A stretch of DNA of 64,000 bases from Actinopolymorpha singaporensis (GCF_900104745.1 NZ_LT629732.1:2839981-2903980); one strand, 5' to 3'. Positions 10,101-18,694 are shown, counted from the first letter of the stretch. Numbers and translations are program-made. The notes: generated by a model not told the origin, from the sequence alone.

Positions 10101-13100
10101 ACCCAGGTGAACGTCTTCTGCTCGAACGTCACCGTCTTCGGCCCGCCACCGACGGGCAGGCCCGACACCGGGATGGTGCTGCCGTCGCTGAACGTCAGCG
10201 TGCCGGCATTGGCGTCGTCGTCGCCCGGCCGGTCGTAGAGAACGATCCGGTCCGCGCGGATCGGTTTGTCCCAGTCCAGCTGCACCCACGGCTCGCGCTC
10301 GCCGCGCGAGGCCCAGTCACCGCCGTCCTTGGAGCCGATCACGCCGTCGCGCACCTTGTCGGCCCGGTAGCCGTCGCTGTACTCCGACGACGCGGTCGCG
10401 GTCACTCCCGGCCACCGTGCCGCGTTGCCACGCAGCAGTCCGACGTCCAGGTCGAGCGTCACCTTCCTCCACGCGCGGATCGTGGGCCCGCTGTCGGAGT
10501 TCGTCGCGGTGACCAGCACCTGGCCGTCGCGGCGGTTGACCGTGAGCAGACCGTCCTGGTCGATCTCGGCCTTGTCGGTGGGTGAGCCGTCCAGTTCGGT
10601 CACCTTCCAGTACGTCCGCTGCCAGGTGGTGTTCTCGGGGGTGAACACCGCGTCGTAGCGCACCTTTCCGTAGGGCTCCCGGATGGAGTCCGGCCCCTCG
10701 ATCGCGATGCCGGTCGCGTAGGTCGGCCGCTTTCCCTGCGACGGTGACTCCGACGGGGGGAGCTTGCCCGTGCCCCACCGCTTGTCGGGAGTCGCCCCCA
10801 GCCAGAGCTCGAGCGTGCCGCCGTCGGCGAGTTGACTGTGCCGGAACCACGACGACGTGAGCAGGCGGTCGTCCAGCTTCGCCTGCTGGATGTAGGGATG
10901 GTCGGCGCTGTTGCCGTGGGTGAGGATCCGGAACCGCTTTCCCTTGTAGTACTTCTGGTTCAGCGTGATGGTGATCTCGTCGAACACCGGCGAGGTGATG
11001 TCGTACACCGGATCGGCGTGCCCGCCACCGGTCACCTCGAACAACCCCATCGCCATCAGGGCGCTGATCGCACCCATCTGACCCTGGTCCTCGTCGTGGT
11101 GGCCGTACCCGTCCGTGGTGGAGGTCGCGCCATACGTGTGTTCCTTCACCTGGCGCACCCAGTACTGCGTCAACCACGGCTTGCCGACGTAGTTGAACAG
11201 GTGCGCGACCTGCAGGCCTGGCTGGTTGCCGTAGCTCACGTAGCCCTGCCCGTAGACGCCGATGAAGTTCGCCGGGCGGGAGCGTTCGAACGCGTAGTTG
11301 AGTCGGTCGGCGTACGCGGTCTCCCCGCCCATCAGGTTGGCCAGGCCCATGACGTCGTGGGAGGTGAACCACGTCGCCTGCCAGGAGTTCGCCTCCACGA
11401 AGTCGCTCGGGCTCAACGGATCGAAGTCGGCGAGGAACGTGCCGTCGGCGTTCTTCGGCCGGATGAACCCGGTGGCGGCGTCGAACAGGTTGCGCCAGTT
11501 GCTGGAACGCTCCCGCAGGTAGGTGTAGGCGTCGGTGTCGTCCCACGCCTCGATGTCGTTCAGCCCGACACCCGGACCGGCCGACGGCCCCGAGCCGCCC
11601 ATGGCCTCGAACCGGACCCAGGACGCCTTCCGCCCACCGACGTCCACCCGAAGCGGCTCACCGTCGTCCGGCACGTCGGCGACGTCGAGGGAACTGCCGT
11701 CGCTGAACGTCAACCGCCCGGAGTTCACGTTCGCGTCCGGGTTCGCCCGGTCGCTCAGCACGATCGTGCGCAACGTCCGGGGCCGGTCCCAGCGCAGTTC
11801 GACCCACGGGTGCTGCTCGCCGGCCGACGCCCACTCGACGTTGCGCCCGTCCTTGCCGCCGGAGCGGATCGGGCGACCGTCGATCGCCCGTTCGGCCGCG
11901 TAGTCGGCGTCGGAGGCCTGCGTGGACGCGCGCACCTTCGCGTACTGTGCGACGTTCACGCCCTTCTCACCCAGCTCGCGGGCGAACTGCGCCAACGTCC
12001 AGTCCTGGAAGGCGTACTCCAGGGTCTGACCGGCCCCGCCGTTGAGCCCGGCACCGGACCGGTACGGGACGTATCCGCGGTCGAGGTAGCTGCGGATTCC
12101 GCCCGCACCGCTCCACCCGGAGTACTCCAGGGCACCCTTGTCGAACAGGCCGCCCACCGACTGGGCGTCCATCATCGCGCGGTAGGCGAGCTGGGGGTCG
12201 AAGTCGCGAATCCCCTTGTTCCACGCGCCGACGATGAACGACGTCACGGGTGAACCCGTCATGATCAGCGAGTCGTTGCCGGCGACGGGTCCGCGAGGGA
12301 GCAGCCCGCCGTCCTCGTACATCCGCAACTGCGACTTGACGAAGCTGCTGTAGATTTCCGGGTAGGCCAGGCCGAGGACGGAGTTGAGGTTCCACTGGGT
12401 GAGCCAGAGCGCGTCGTAGTTGTACATCGCGAAGTCCGGCCGGCCGTCGTCACCCAGCGGGATCTGCCTGACCGAGTTGTGGTTCCAGGTGTCGTCCATG
12501 TACTTGCCGTCGACGTCGCTGACGACGCTGCGCCCGCACAGTACGTGGAACAGGTCGGTGTAGAACTTGACCTGCTGCTGGTGGGTGCCGCCCCCGACGT
12601 CGATCCGGCCCAGCATGTCGTTCCAGTGCCGCTGGGAGGCGTTCTTCACCTCGTCGAACGACCAGCCCGGGAGCTCGGCCCGGAGGTTCTTCCGCGCACC
12701 GGCGGTGCCGGTCAGCGACAGCGCCACCTTCAGCTGCACCACGTCGCCCGCCGAGAGCTGGTTGTACCGGACGTACACACCCATGTTGTCGCCGGATAGC
12801 TCCTCGAGCGGAGCGCCGCCACGGGCCAGGCTGCCGTCCGCCCACCCCCGCATGGAGTCGAACGCCCGGTCGAAGGAGATCACGAAGAACAGCCGGGTGT
12901 CGTGCTCCGCGTAGGCGCCGCCGTGCTGGTCGACGTATCCCTCGATCTCGTGGTCGTTCACCTTGGTCACATGGGCGTCCTTCATCACCGCCTCGCCCAG
13001 CAGGCCGCCGAGGTTGACGATGATCTCGCTCTGCCCGGCCCGGCCGAACGTGTACCGGTGCATGCCCACCCGGTCGGTGACGGTGAGCTCGGCGTCCACG

Positions 13101-13672
13101 TCGTACCGGTCCAGACGGACCTTGTGGTAGCCGGGTTCGGCGACCTCGGTCGTGTCGTGTTCCACATGCGACTGCCAGCCGGTGTCACCCTCGGTCTTCG
13201 GCACGCTCGCACCCGAGGTCGGCATCACCTGGACACCGGAGAACTGCCAGTCGTGGATGTGGCTGAAGCCCTTGACCTCGTGCTCGGTGGTTCGGTAGCC
13301 GGTGCCGCCGCTGCTGTTCGTGCTGGTGTCCGGGCGCAGCTTCACGAAGCCGAACGGGTTGCTCGCGGACTGGAAGAAGAAGTAGCGGGCGATGTCGGCC
13401 TCGACCCACGGGTCGACCAGGCTCACGTAGTCGCGTTGGCCCGGCGCGGTCCGGGCGGCCGCCGCCTCGGTGGCGGGGACGCGGCTGGTCGCGGCGTGCG
13501 CGGACGTGGCGCCGGTGGGCGCGAGGTGCGCGGTCGCGGCCGTCGCGGTCGGGACGTGTGCGGCCGCGGAGCCGGCGATGGTGCCGAAGAGGAGGGCGAG
13601 CACGGTGCACACGGCGAGCAGGTGCCGACGCGGGGGAGTCGGCGTGAGGATCGAGGCGAGTGAGCGCGGCAT
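7130..13672 (-). CDS. Secreted GH92 alpha-mannosidase fused to SGNH esterase, with discoidin/Big/FnIII modules
   Basis: A 2,180-residue exported protein. Signal peptide about 1-38, then a Thr/Ala-rich stretch. GH92 N-terminal and catalytic parts run from about 80 to 975: SHIHDWQFSGVQVMP, GSPVTSFIVGAWNKGIRDFD, candidate general acid E760 in VEANSWQATWF, and acidic D860/D862 in HDEDQGQMGA. A discoidin (F5/8C, CBM32-like) domain at about 575-712 lies inside the catalytic region. Three modules follow, each Big-like, discoidin, FnIII: 987-1300, 1305-1622 and 1860-2178. Between the second and third sits an SGNH/GDSL esterase (1660-1858) with S1666, N1729, D1828 and H1831. GH92 enzymes are Ca-dependent exo-alpha-mannosidases; the esterase could deacetylate mannan. 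These functions are inferred from family. The start has a normal secretion leader. Confidence 0.92.
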   Translation of the reverse strand: MPRSLASILTPTPPRRHLLAVCTVLALLFGTIAGSAAAHVPTATAATAHLAPTGATSAHAATSRVPATEAAAARTAPGQRDYVSLVDPWVEADIARYFFFQSASNPFGFVKLRPDTSTNSSGGTGYRTTEHEVKGFSHIHDWQFSGVQVMPTSGASVPKTEGDTGWQSHVEHDTTEVAEPGYHKVRLDRYDVDAELTVTDRVGMHRYTFGRAGQSEIIVNLGGLLGEAVMKDAHVTKVNDHEIEGYVDQHGGAYAEHDTRLFFVISFDRAFDSMRGWADGSLARGGAPLEELSGDNMGVYVRYNQLSAGDVVQLKVALSLTGTAGARKNLRAELPGWSFDEVKNASQRHWNDMLGRIDVGGGTHQQQVKFYTDLFHVLCGRSVVSDVDGKYMDDTWNHNSVRQIPLGDDGRPDFAMYNYDALWLTQWNLNSVLGLAYPEIYSSFVKSQLRMYEDGGLLPRGPVAGNDSLIMTGSPVTSFIVGAWNKGIRDFDPQLAYRAMMDAQSVGGLFDKGALEYSGWSGAGGIRSYLDRGYVPYRSGAGLNGGAGQTLEYAFQDWTLAQFARELGEKGVNVAQYAKVRASTQASDADYAAERAIDGRPIRSGGKDGRNVEWASAGEQHPWVELRWDRPRTLRTIVLSDRANPDANVNSGRLTFSDGSSLDVADVPDDGEPLRVDVGGRKASWVRFEAMGGSGPSAGPGVGLNDIEAWDDTDAYTYLRERSSNWRNLFDAATGFIRPKNADGTFLADFDPLSPSDFVEANSWQATWFTSHDVMGLANLMGGETAYADRLNYAFERSRPANFIGVYGQGYVSYGNQPGLQVAHLFNYVGKPWLTQYWVRQVKEHTYGATSTTDGYGHHDEDQGQMGAISALMAMGLFEVTGGGHADPVYDITSPVFDEITITLNQKYYKGKRFRILTHGNSADHPYIQQAKLDDRLLTSSWFRHSQLADGGTLELWLGATPDKRWGTGKLPPSESPSQGKRPTYATGIAIEGPDSIREPYGKVRYDAVFTPENTTWQRTYWKVTELDGSPTDKAEIDQDGLLTVNRRDGQVLVTATNSDSGPTIRAWRKVTLDLDVGLLRGNAARWPGVTATASSEYSDGYRADKVRDGVIGSKDGGDWASRGEREPWVQLDWDKPIRADRIVLYDRPGDDDANAGTLTFSDGSTIPVSGLPVGGGPKTVTFEQKTFTWVRFQIRGGTGLNPGMSEIEVYAVPSAPDAPRDVSVERSGTQASVSWRPPAFDGGAPITGYVVRAYRGGQVTDTVEVPETANEAVVTGLSDPKAYDFTVAARNLVGTGPERGEPVLATGIEIAGPREVAQPYGSVRFTAEFTPADTTRKEATWAVTEPDGSPTDKAEIDQDGLLTVNHRDGDLLVRATAADEGHVSATAAVTIALDPELARANAARWPGVTATASSRYDANYGPARVHDGFGAGSGEWASAGEQNPWVQLAWAQPVLADRITLYDRPGVDDANGGTLSFSDGSTVRVSDLPGDGKPLAVDFAARTFTWVRFQVEGGSGPNVGLAEFEVSARPSVPTVPLDVTATPAAGTEGAATVSWVPPAFDGGTPLTGYVVTPYRDGTALDPVRVEAGVESARVPGLAAGQAYEFTVAATNVVGTGPASARTDPVVIPAGTAVASVSREPAVRETADRETAARETTGRVLAFGHSYVAGLGASRPDRAWPAIVAAQTCRPLTNRAVSSSLSAQTEEQFLLAAPDLRPTDVVVVETGINDVRLYGSDPQRLSEYRSHLRSIVSHARTAETGRPVPVVLVADPGIAPTAWDQYAPYDKGSQEVADAYAQVVLDVAREFPNAHAVDVRGTWSASRHIAADGVHPNDAGHALIAGAAQAALDGQDLGLCLPVRRIEIAGPDVIAEPYSSVRLTATFSPERSLHKAVWAVTEPGGPPTDKASVDADGVLTVRDRDGDVLVSATATDGSGVRATKRIRLALDVGLLRGNAARWPGVTATASSSYNDNYGPDKVRDGVVGSPDAGDWASAGEQNPWVRLSWERAVTADRIVLHDRAGIDDVHGGTLTFDDGSTVAVRDVPPDGAAATVTFAPKTFRWVRFQVEGGSGPNVGLAEFEVYALPSPPDAPTQVSAAADARSATVTWRPPAFDGGAPLTGYVVTPYRDGTALDPATVAADVTETTVPGLSAGVAYTFTVAATNLLGTGPASSPTAPVTPS
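8706..8765 (-). repeat. Four 15-bp tandem units encoding the linker before the esterase
   Basis: Units of 15 bases (gtctcccggtcagcc and close variants) at 8706, 8721, 8736 and 8751 encode an Arg-Glu-Thr-rich linker at about residues 1636-1658 of the GH92 protein, joining the second FnIII module to the SGNH domain. The in-frame period suggests growth by slippage. Confidence 0.7.
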
Positions 13673-14041
13673 GGGCGGGCCCTCTTTGGATGTCGGCCGA
13701 GGATGCGGACAGGCATGTCCTGGGCGGCGCCGAACGTACGGCGCGCCGACCCGGACCAGGCGAAGCGTGGTGGCGGCGATGCGGCGATGCGGCGAGATGC
13801 GGCGTGGCGGCGGGGCTACTTCGGGAACACGGTGCGAGCAAGACGTGCCGCGTTGGTCGCCGAACGTACAAGAGTGATCGCGGAACGCGTAGTACCCGTG
13901 ACCATCTCGACCGGGACCGGCCGCGGGGTGCGAGGACGTGGCGACACTCGGATGCGGCCCGGTGGAAGAACCGCAGCCGCCAGGTGGTTGGCTCGATCAG
14001 TACGCCACCGACGTGGTGTTTCCCCGAGGGAAGGAGTTGCC
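13673..14041. other. Divergent intergenic region, 369 bases
   Basis: Lies between the GH92 gene (minus) and the PPOX-class gene (plus), so it should hold both promoters. It contains GATGCGGC three times (13778, 13786, 13796). A ribosome binding site GGGAAGGAG precedes the GTG start at 14042. I could not identify convincing -10/-35 pairs or a small gene. Confidence 0.5.
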
Positions 14042-14434
14042 GTGCCGAAGCCGCCCGTGCCCGCCGACGTCGAAGAGATCCTGAAGAGGCCCAACCCGGC
14101 CGTGATGGCCACGGTGCGCCCGGACGGTACGCCGGTGTCGGTGGCCACCTGGTACATCTGGGAAGACGGACGGGTCCTGCTCAACCTGGACGCGACCCGC
14201 AAGCGCCTCGAGCACCTGCGCGCCGACCCGCGGGTCTCGCTGACCGTCCTGGACGGCGACTCGTGGTACCGCCACGTGAGCCTGCAGGGCACGGTGACGC
14301 TGGAGCCGGACCCGGAGCTGGCCGTCATCGACCGGCTGTCCAGGCACTACACGGGCAACCAGTATCCCAACCGCGACCACCCTCGCGTGACCGCCTTGAT
14401 GGACGTCGAGCAGTACCACGTCTGGGGCTTCTGA
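14042..14434 (+). CDS. PPOX-class F420-dependent oxidoreductase
   Basis: A 130-residue split-barrel flavin/deazaflavin-binding protein of the pyridoxamine-phosphate-oxidase superfamily. Typical features are the start ILKRPNPAVMATVRPDGTPVSVATWYIWEDGRVLLNLDATRKR, the Arg-Lys cofactor contact, and the LRADPRVSLTVLDGD strand. The GTG at 14042 is chosen because GGGAAGGAG lies five bases upstream and homology begins about ten residues in; an in-frame extension to 13703 has no family similarity. A perfect 19-bp hairpin follows. Cofactor choice (F420 rather than FMN) is inferred from family similarity. Confidence 0.87.
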   Translation: MPKPPVPADVEEILKRPNPAVMATVRPDGTPVSVATWYIWEDGRVLLNLDATRKRLEHLRADPRVSLTVLDGDSWYRHVSLQGTVTLEPDPELAVIDRLSRHYTGNQYPNRDHPRVTALMDVEQYHVWGF

Positions 14435-14484
14435 CCGGCATCGACAGCCCTGAACTCGATGCCCTGAAGAACAGAGCCCACACA

Positions 14485-14524
14485 GCAGAACGCCCGGCGG
14501 TCACCTGACCGCCGGGCGTTCTGC
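14485..14524. terminator. Bidirectional terminator hairpin
   Basis: A perfect 19-bp stem (GCAGAACGCCCGGCGGTCA and its complement) with a two-base CC loop, placed between the converging PPOX gene and aldo/keto reductase gene. There is no long T-run, as is common in high-GC actinobacteria. Confidence 0.85.
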
Positions 14525-14548
14525 GTACGCCGGCCCGGGTAACCGGAC

Positions 14549-15523
14549 TCAGCGCAGTGACAGCGACGTCAGTGCGGTGTCGATCTCGGCCATCTGCTCC
14601 GCGGACAGCGGACCGTGGCGGAGCGCACCGGCGTTGTCCTGCGCCTGGGCCACCGTGCGGATACCGGGGATCGGGACGAACGCCTCGCTGCGAGCGAGCA
14701 GCCAGCCGAGGGCGCCCTGGGCGAGCGTACGGCCGCCGGAGGTGAGCACGTCGCGGATGTGCTCCAGCGCGTCCAGCGTGCGCCCCTCCTTGCCGGCGAA
14801 GTCGAACCGCCGGCGTACGTCGTCGTCGGCGAACTTCGTGTCCCGGTTGAACTTCCCGGTCAGCGCGCCCATCGCCAGCGGCCCGCGGTTGATGCCGGCG
14901 AGGTTCTCAGACTCGATCAGCTTCACCATCTCGGGGTTGTCGTCGATGACGTTCGCGTGCAGCTGGATCGCGGCGCAGTGCTCGCTGCGGGCGAACACCG
15001 CCGCCCGCCGCGGGTCGTCGGTGCTCCACCCGAACGACCGGATCTTGCCGAGCTGGACCAGCTCCTCCAGTGTGGCCACGACGTCCTCGGCCTGCTCGGG
15101 GTCGTAGTCACCGATGTGGAACTGGTAGAGGTCGATCACGTCGGTGTCCAGGCGGGCAAGGCTCTCGTCGCACTGCGCGCGGATCGAGGCGGGGGAGGCG
15201 TCCCGGCCGACGGCCTGCTGAGCCCCCTCGTCGATCAGGTTGCCGAACTTCGTGGCGATCACCACGCGGTCCCGCTTGCCGGCCAGCGCCCGGGCGAGGA
15301 CGCGTTCGCTGTGGCCCGCGCCATAGACGTTCGCGGTGTCGAAGAACGTGATCCCGGCGTCCAGGGCGGCCTCGATCGCCGCCACCGACTCGTTGTCGTC
15401 GACCTTCCCCCAGCCGATCGGGTTGCCGTCGCGGAACGCCGGCCCGCCGATCGCCCAGCAGCCGAAGCCGATCGGGCTCACGGAGATGCCGGAGCGTCCG
15501 AGGGTACGTGTGGGGATCGTCAT
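14549..15523 (-). CDS. Aldo/keto reductase
   Basis: A 324-residue NADPH-dependent carbonyl reductase with the AKR (alpha/beta)8 barrel. The catalytic tetrad is visible as D62 and Y67 (FFDTANVYG), K92 (IATKFG) and H136 (LYQFHIGDY). The C-terminal cofactor loop contains PIPGIRTVAQAQDNAGAL. It starts MTIPTRTLGRSGISVSPIGFG, standard for the family. It is divergent from an MFS transporter gene, which might bring in its substrate, but nothing in the sequence identifies the substrate. Confidence 0.92.
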   Translation of the reverse strand: MTIPTRTLGRSGISVSPIGFGCWAIGGPAFRDGNPIGWGKVDDNESVAAIEAALDAGITFFDTANVYGAGHSERVLARALAGKRDRVVIATKFGNLIDEGAQQAVGRDASPASIRAQCDESLARLDTDVIDLYQFHIGDYDPEQAEDVVATLEELVQLGKIRSFGWSTDDPRRAAVFARSEHCAAIQLHANVIDDNPEMVKLIESENLAGINRGPLAMGALTGKFNRDTKFADDDVRRRFDFAGKEGRTLDALEHIRDVLTSGGRTLAQGALGWLLARSEAFVPIPGIRTVAQAQDNAGALRHGPLSAEQMAEIDTALTSLSLR

Positions 15524-15817
15524 GTCGTCTCCATCGGTGCGGTGGTGGTTCGGTGGTGCTTCGGTGGCGCTTCGTGGTACGTCGCCTGCCTACCAGGTCC
15601 TTACCAGAACCGGCGCCGGCTCGAACCCGTGACGGCGTCCGTTCCCGGCCGCGGTGCGCCCTCACTGCGCTGACCGGCACCGGCCCGCTGTCCTCATCCG
15701 GCCGGACAGTCCGGCGCCCAGGGCTCGCGCCAGTTGGTCGGTCCGGCGCTAGCCTCGCCTACGCCCGGGGGTGGGAATCCGGAGTCCGACGTACCTCGAC
15801 CAACCCGAGGAGTCGCA

Positions 15818-17188
15818 GTGGAACCACGACAGGCGCGCGGTGAGCACCAGGACGGTCACCACAACCAGCACCAGAACCAGCGCCGGAACGAGCGCCCGCG
15901 CGAGCAGGAGCGCGGCGAGCAGGCCGACGGGGCCGTCAGCCGCCAGCAGTGGACCTGGTCGGTCCTGGCCGGGATGGCGTCCTATCTCGACGCAGGCTCG
16001 ATCGTTGCCCTCGGCGCCGGGCTCGCGTTGTTCCAGAGTTACCTGCACCTGAGCAGCGGTGCGGTGGGAGCGCTGGCCGCGATCGGTCCGAACGCCATCG
16101 GCTGCGCGATCGGCGCCTTCATCGGCGGACGGCTCGGTGACAAGCTCGGCCGCAAACGCATCTACAAGTACGACCTGCTGGTGTACGCCCTCGGCATCCT
16201 GTGCATCGCGCTGGCGTTCAACGCACCGATGTTGTTCGTCGGGACCCTGGTGGTCGGCATCGCTGTCGGCGCCGACGTGCCGACCTCGCTCGCCCTGGTG
16301 GCGGAGTTCTCCCCGGCGAAGGCCCGCGGGAAGCTGCTCGGCTTCACCCAGGTCGCCTGGGGCGCCGGGCCGCTGATCGTGCTGATCCTCGCTTACCTGC
16401 TCGCGCCGCTGGACCTGCTGGGCATCCGGATCGTCTTCCTGCACCTGTTCGTCGTCGCGCTGGTCACCTGGGCGCTGCGCCGGCGGCTCACCGAGTCGCC
16501 GCGCTGGCAGTCGGCCTCCGACGGCGGTAAGCAGGTGCCGCCACACCACCGGGTGCGGGCGCTGTTCGGCGGTGCCAACCTGCGGGCGCTGGTGTGGACC
16601 GCGACGATCTACGTGTTCTGGAACATCGCCGCCGGCACCGGCGGGATCTTCACTCCGTACATCATCAAGACGTTGCACGCGGGCAGCCAGGCGGCCAGCG
16701 TCGCGTTGTCAGCCGTGGGTTTCGCCATCGGGATGATCGCCACGCCGTTGCTGTTCATGAAGTACGCCGACCACTCCCACCGGGTGCGGCGCATCATGTG
16801 GGGTGCCGGCGGTGTCATGCAGGTGGTGGCGTACGGCGCATACCTGGTGTTCCCGTTCACCGTGCCGGTGATCATCCTCAACATCGTGCTCTTCGCCGTG
16901 GGCGGTGCGTTGGCCGGCGAGGCGTTCTACAAGGTGTTCAGCCAGGAGCTGTTCCCGACCATGTTGCGGGGTACGGCGCAGGGCATCACGTTCGGTGTCG
17001 CGCGTACCTGTCTGGGCGTGTGGAGCCTGTTCGTCCCCACGCTCGCGACCGCGGGGATCCGGCCGGTCGCGGCGTTGCTGTCGCTGTTCTTGTTGGTCAG
17101 CGCAGTCGTGGGGTACTTCTTCATGCCCAACACGTCCGGTAAGTCGCTGGAGCAGATCGAGTCCGAACGCTCGACCGCGCCGGGCTAG
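15818..17188 (+). CDS. MFS transporter, sugar-porter-like
   Basis: A 456-residue, roughly 12-segment major facilitator permease. The conserved loop between helices 2 and 3 reads GRLGDKLGRKRIY, and the central loop after helix 6 reads RRLTESPRWQ, as in sugar and aromatic-acid porters. The soluble N-terminus is rich in His, Gln and Arg and the C-terminus in acidic residues (SLEQIESE). GTG at 15818 is preferred: CGAGGAG precedes it by five bases. An earlier in-frame start at 15734 would add a low-complexity tail with no ribosome binding site. The substrate is unknown. Confidence 0.85.
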   Translation: MEPRQARGEHQDGHHNQHQNQRRNERPREQERGEQADGAVSRQQWTWSVLAGMASYLDAGSIVALGAGLALFQSYLHLSSGAVGALAAIGPNAIGCAIGAFIGGRLGDKLGRKRIYKYDLLVYALGILCIALAFNAPMLFVGTLVVGIAVGADVPTSLALVAEFSPAKARGKLLGFTQVAWGAGPLIVLILAYLLAPLDLLGIRIVFLHLFVVALVTWALRRRLTESPRWQSASDGGKQVPPHHRVRALFGGANLRALVWTATIYVFWNIAAGTGGIFTPYIIKTLHAGSQAASVALSAVGFAIGMIATPLLFMKYADHSHRVRRIMWGAGGVMQVVAYGAYLVFPFTVPVIILNIVLFAVGGALAGEAFYKVFSQELFPTMLRGTAQGITFGVARTCLGVWSLFVPTLATAGIRPVAALLSLFLLVSAVVGYFFMPNTSGKSLEQIESERSTAPG

Positions 17189-17287
17189 CGGCTGCTCGAC
17201 CTCTCCGGCTTCGCGTCAAGGCGCGATTGCGCAAGGGCTGCGGTTTTTTACAATCGCCGCGCCGGGCCGGCGGGCGATGATGGAGCC

Positions 17288-17686
17288 ATGACCTACCAGA
17301 ACCTGTTGCCCAGACTGATCGTTTCCGACGCGAACGCGGCCATCGACTTCTACCGCAAGGCGTTCGGCGCAGAGGAGGTCGCTCGGTTCGCCGACGACGA
17401 CGGGAAGATCGTGCACGCCGAACTCCGGTTCGGGTCGGTGGCGATCACCCTGAAGGACGAGGATCCCGGCTCTCCCGACATGGGGCCGGCCGGGCTGGAA
17501 GGCTCGCCGGTGATCCTCACGCTGTATGTCTCCGACGCCGACACGGCGTCGGCACAACTGGAGGGTGCCGGCGCCACTGTGGTCTTCCCGGTCGGCGACT
17601 CGCCCTACGGACGGATGGGCCGCCTGCGGGATCCATTCGGCCACGTGTGGATGCTCCACCAGGACCCACCCGACTTCGCCGGCTGA
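17288..17686 (+). CDS. VOC-superfamily (glyoxalase/PhnB-like) protein
   Basis: A 132-residue protein of two beta-alpha-beta-beta-beta repeats. Family marks are LPRLIVSDANAAIDFYRKAFGAEEVARFADDDGKIVHAELRFG, and RLRDPFGHVWMLHQDP at the end. PhnB-like members include dioxygenases, fosfomycin-type resistance enzymes and uncharacterised binders, so no reaction is assigned. It stands alone between an MFS gene and a converging LLM-class oxidoreductase gene. Confidence 0.85.
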   Translation: MTYQNLLPRLIVSDANAAIDFYRKAFGAEEVARFADDDGKIVHAELRFGSVAITLKDEDPGSPDMGPAGLEGSPVILTLYVSDADTASAQLEGAGATVVFPVGDSPYGRMGRLRDPFGHVWMLHQDPPDFAG

Positions 17687-17735
17687 GAGGGCCCGGGCCC
17701 GCTGAACGGTTAGCGGATCGGCCCTCCGGTCCCGC

Positions 17736-18563
17736 TCACACCCGCGGCGGGCCCGCCAGGATCGCGTCCTCGATCCTGGCGGGGTCGCCGGGCGCCAGCC
17801 AGCGTCCCCACCAGGTGGCGCCGGCGTCGGCGAGCGCGGCGATCCCGTCCGGATCGTCGATGCCGCTGACCTTCACGTCGAAGTCTTCGCAGTGCCCGCG
17901 TTCGCGGGCGACGAACGCCAGGAGGTCCCGGACGTCGGCGGGAGTGATCGGGCCTTCGCTCGCCTGCGGCGGCCCCTTGTAGGCGCAACACCCGTCCCAG
18001 CGGGCGATCCGCCGGCGAACGCCCGGCGCCAGCAGGTCGCCACCGATCCACACCGGGATGCGCGGCCGCTGGACCGGCCTGGCGGCGTAGCGCAGCCCGT
18101 CGACGCGGTAGTGCGCTCCCTCGTGGCGAACGGCCCGGCCGGTCCACAACCCCGTGATGATCGCCAGCCCCTCGTCGACCCGCTCGGCTCGCTCGCGCGG
18201 GTGCACCGGCTCGCCGACAGCACCGAAGCCGGGTTCGTTCCCGTCGCCGCTGCCGACTCCGAGGATCAGCCGGCCACCGGACAACACGTCCACCGACACC
18301 GCCTCACTCGCGAGCTTCCACGGACGGCGACGGGGGAGTGGGGTGACGGTCGTGCCGAGCCGGATCCGGGTCGTGGCCACCGCCATCGCGGCCAGGCAGA
18401 TCCACGGATCGTAGGTCGGCACGTCCGTTCGCCCCTGGTATACGAGGTAGTCCTCGAGGAAGAACCCGTCCCAGCCTGATCGCTCGGCCTGCGCCGCCAG
18501 CCGGGCGAGTCCGGCCGGGTCGAGTCCGGGCCCGGCAGCTCCGGTCGTCACCGAGAATCGCAT
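17736..18563 (-). CDS. LLM-class flavin/F420-dependent oxidoreductase
   Basis: A 275-residue luciferase-like monooxygenase-fold enzyme. It begins MRFSVTTG, contains the WDGFFLEDYLVY and TTRIRLGTTVTPLPRRRPWKLA segments, and the GGRLILGVGSGDG loop that binds the flavin or deazaflavin phosphate. ATG at 18563 is chosen because homology starts there; an upstream in-frame extension of 39 residues lacks similarity. It is divergent from the rhamnonate dehydratase operon. The substrate is unknown. Confidence 0.87.
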   Translation of the reverse strand: MRFSVTTGAAGPGLDPAGLARLAAQAERSGWDGFFLEDYLVYQGRTDVPTYDPWICLAAMAVATTRIRLGTTVTPLPRRRPWKLASEAVSVDVLSGGRLILGVGSGDGNEPGFGAVGEPVHPRERAERVDEGLAIITGLWTGRAVRHEGAHYRVDGLRYAARPVQRPRIPVWIGGDLLAPGVRRRIARWDGCCAYKGPPQASEGPITPADVRDLLAFVARERGHCEDFDVKVSGIDDPDGIAALADAGATWWGRWLAPGDPARIEDAILAGPPRV

Positions 18564-18694
18564 GCGCGGAAGATAGCGGCCACCATCGACACCGACATCG
18601 GCAGCCAGTCCTGCTCGGCCACCTGTTGCCGCCGCCGGTCCAGCTACGGCCAGCACCCTGGACAGGGTGAGAGCAGCCAACGAACAGTGGCACC

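Noticed and set aside
6968-12253. Long plus-strand open frames opposite the GH92 gene (6968-10585 and 10832-12253)
   Set aside because: They are antisense shadows caused by extreme GC content; the repeats they show are only the complement of the discoidin/FnIII repeats on the minus strand.
15524-15817. Divergent region between the aldo/keto reductase and MFS genes
   Set aside because: GGTGGT/GCTTCG-like imprecise repeats are present, but no clear operator, promoter pair or small RNA could be supported.
17222-17260. GCGATTG...CAATCGC inverted repeat with a TTTTTT run after the MFS gene
   Set aside because: The stem is only seven pairs with a loop of about 20 bases, and the T-run is inside the loop rather than after it, so I did not call a terminator.
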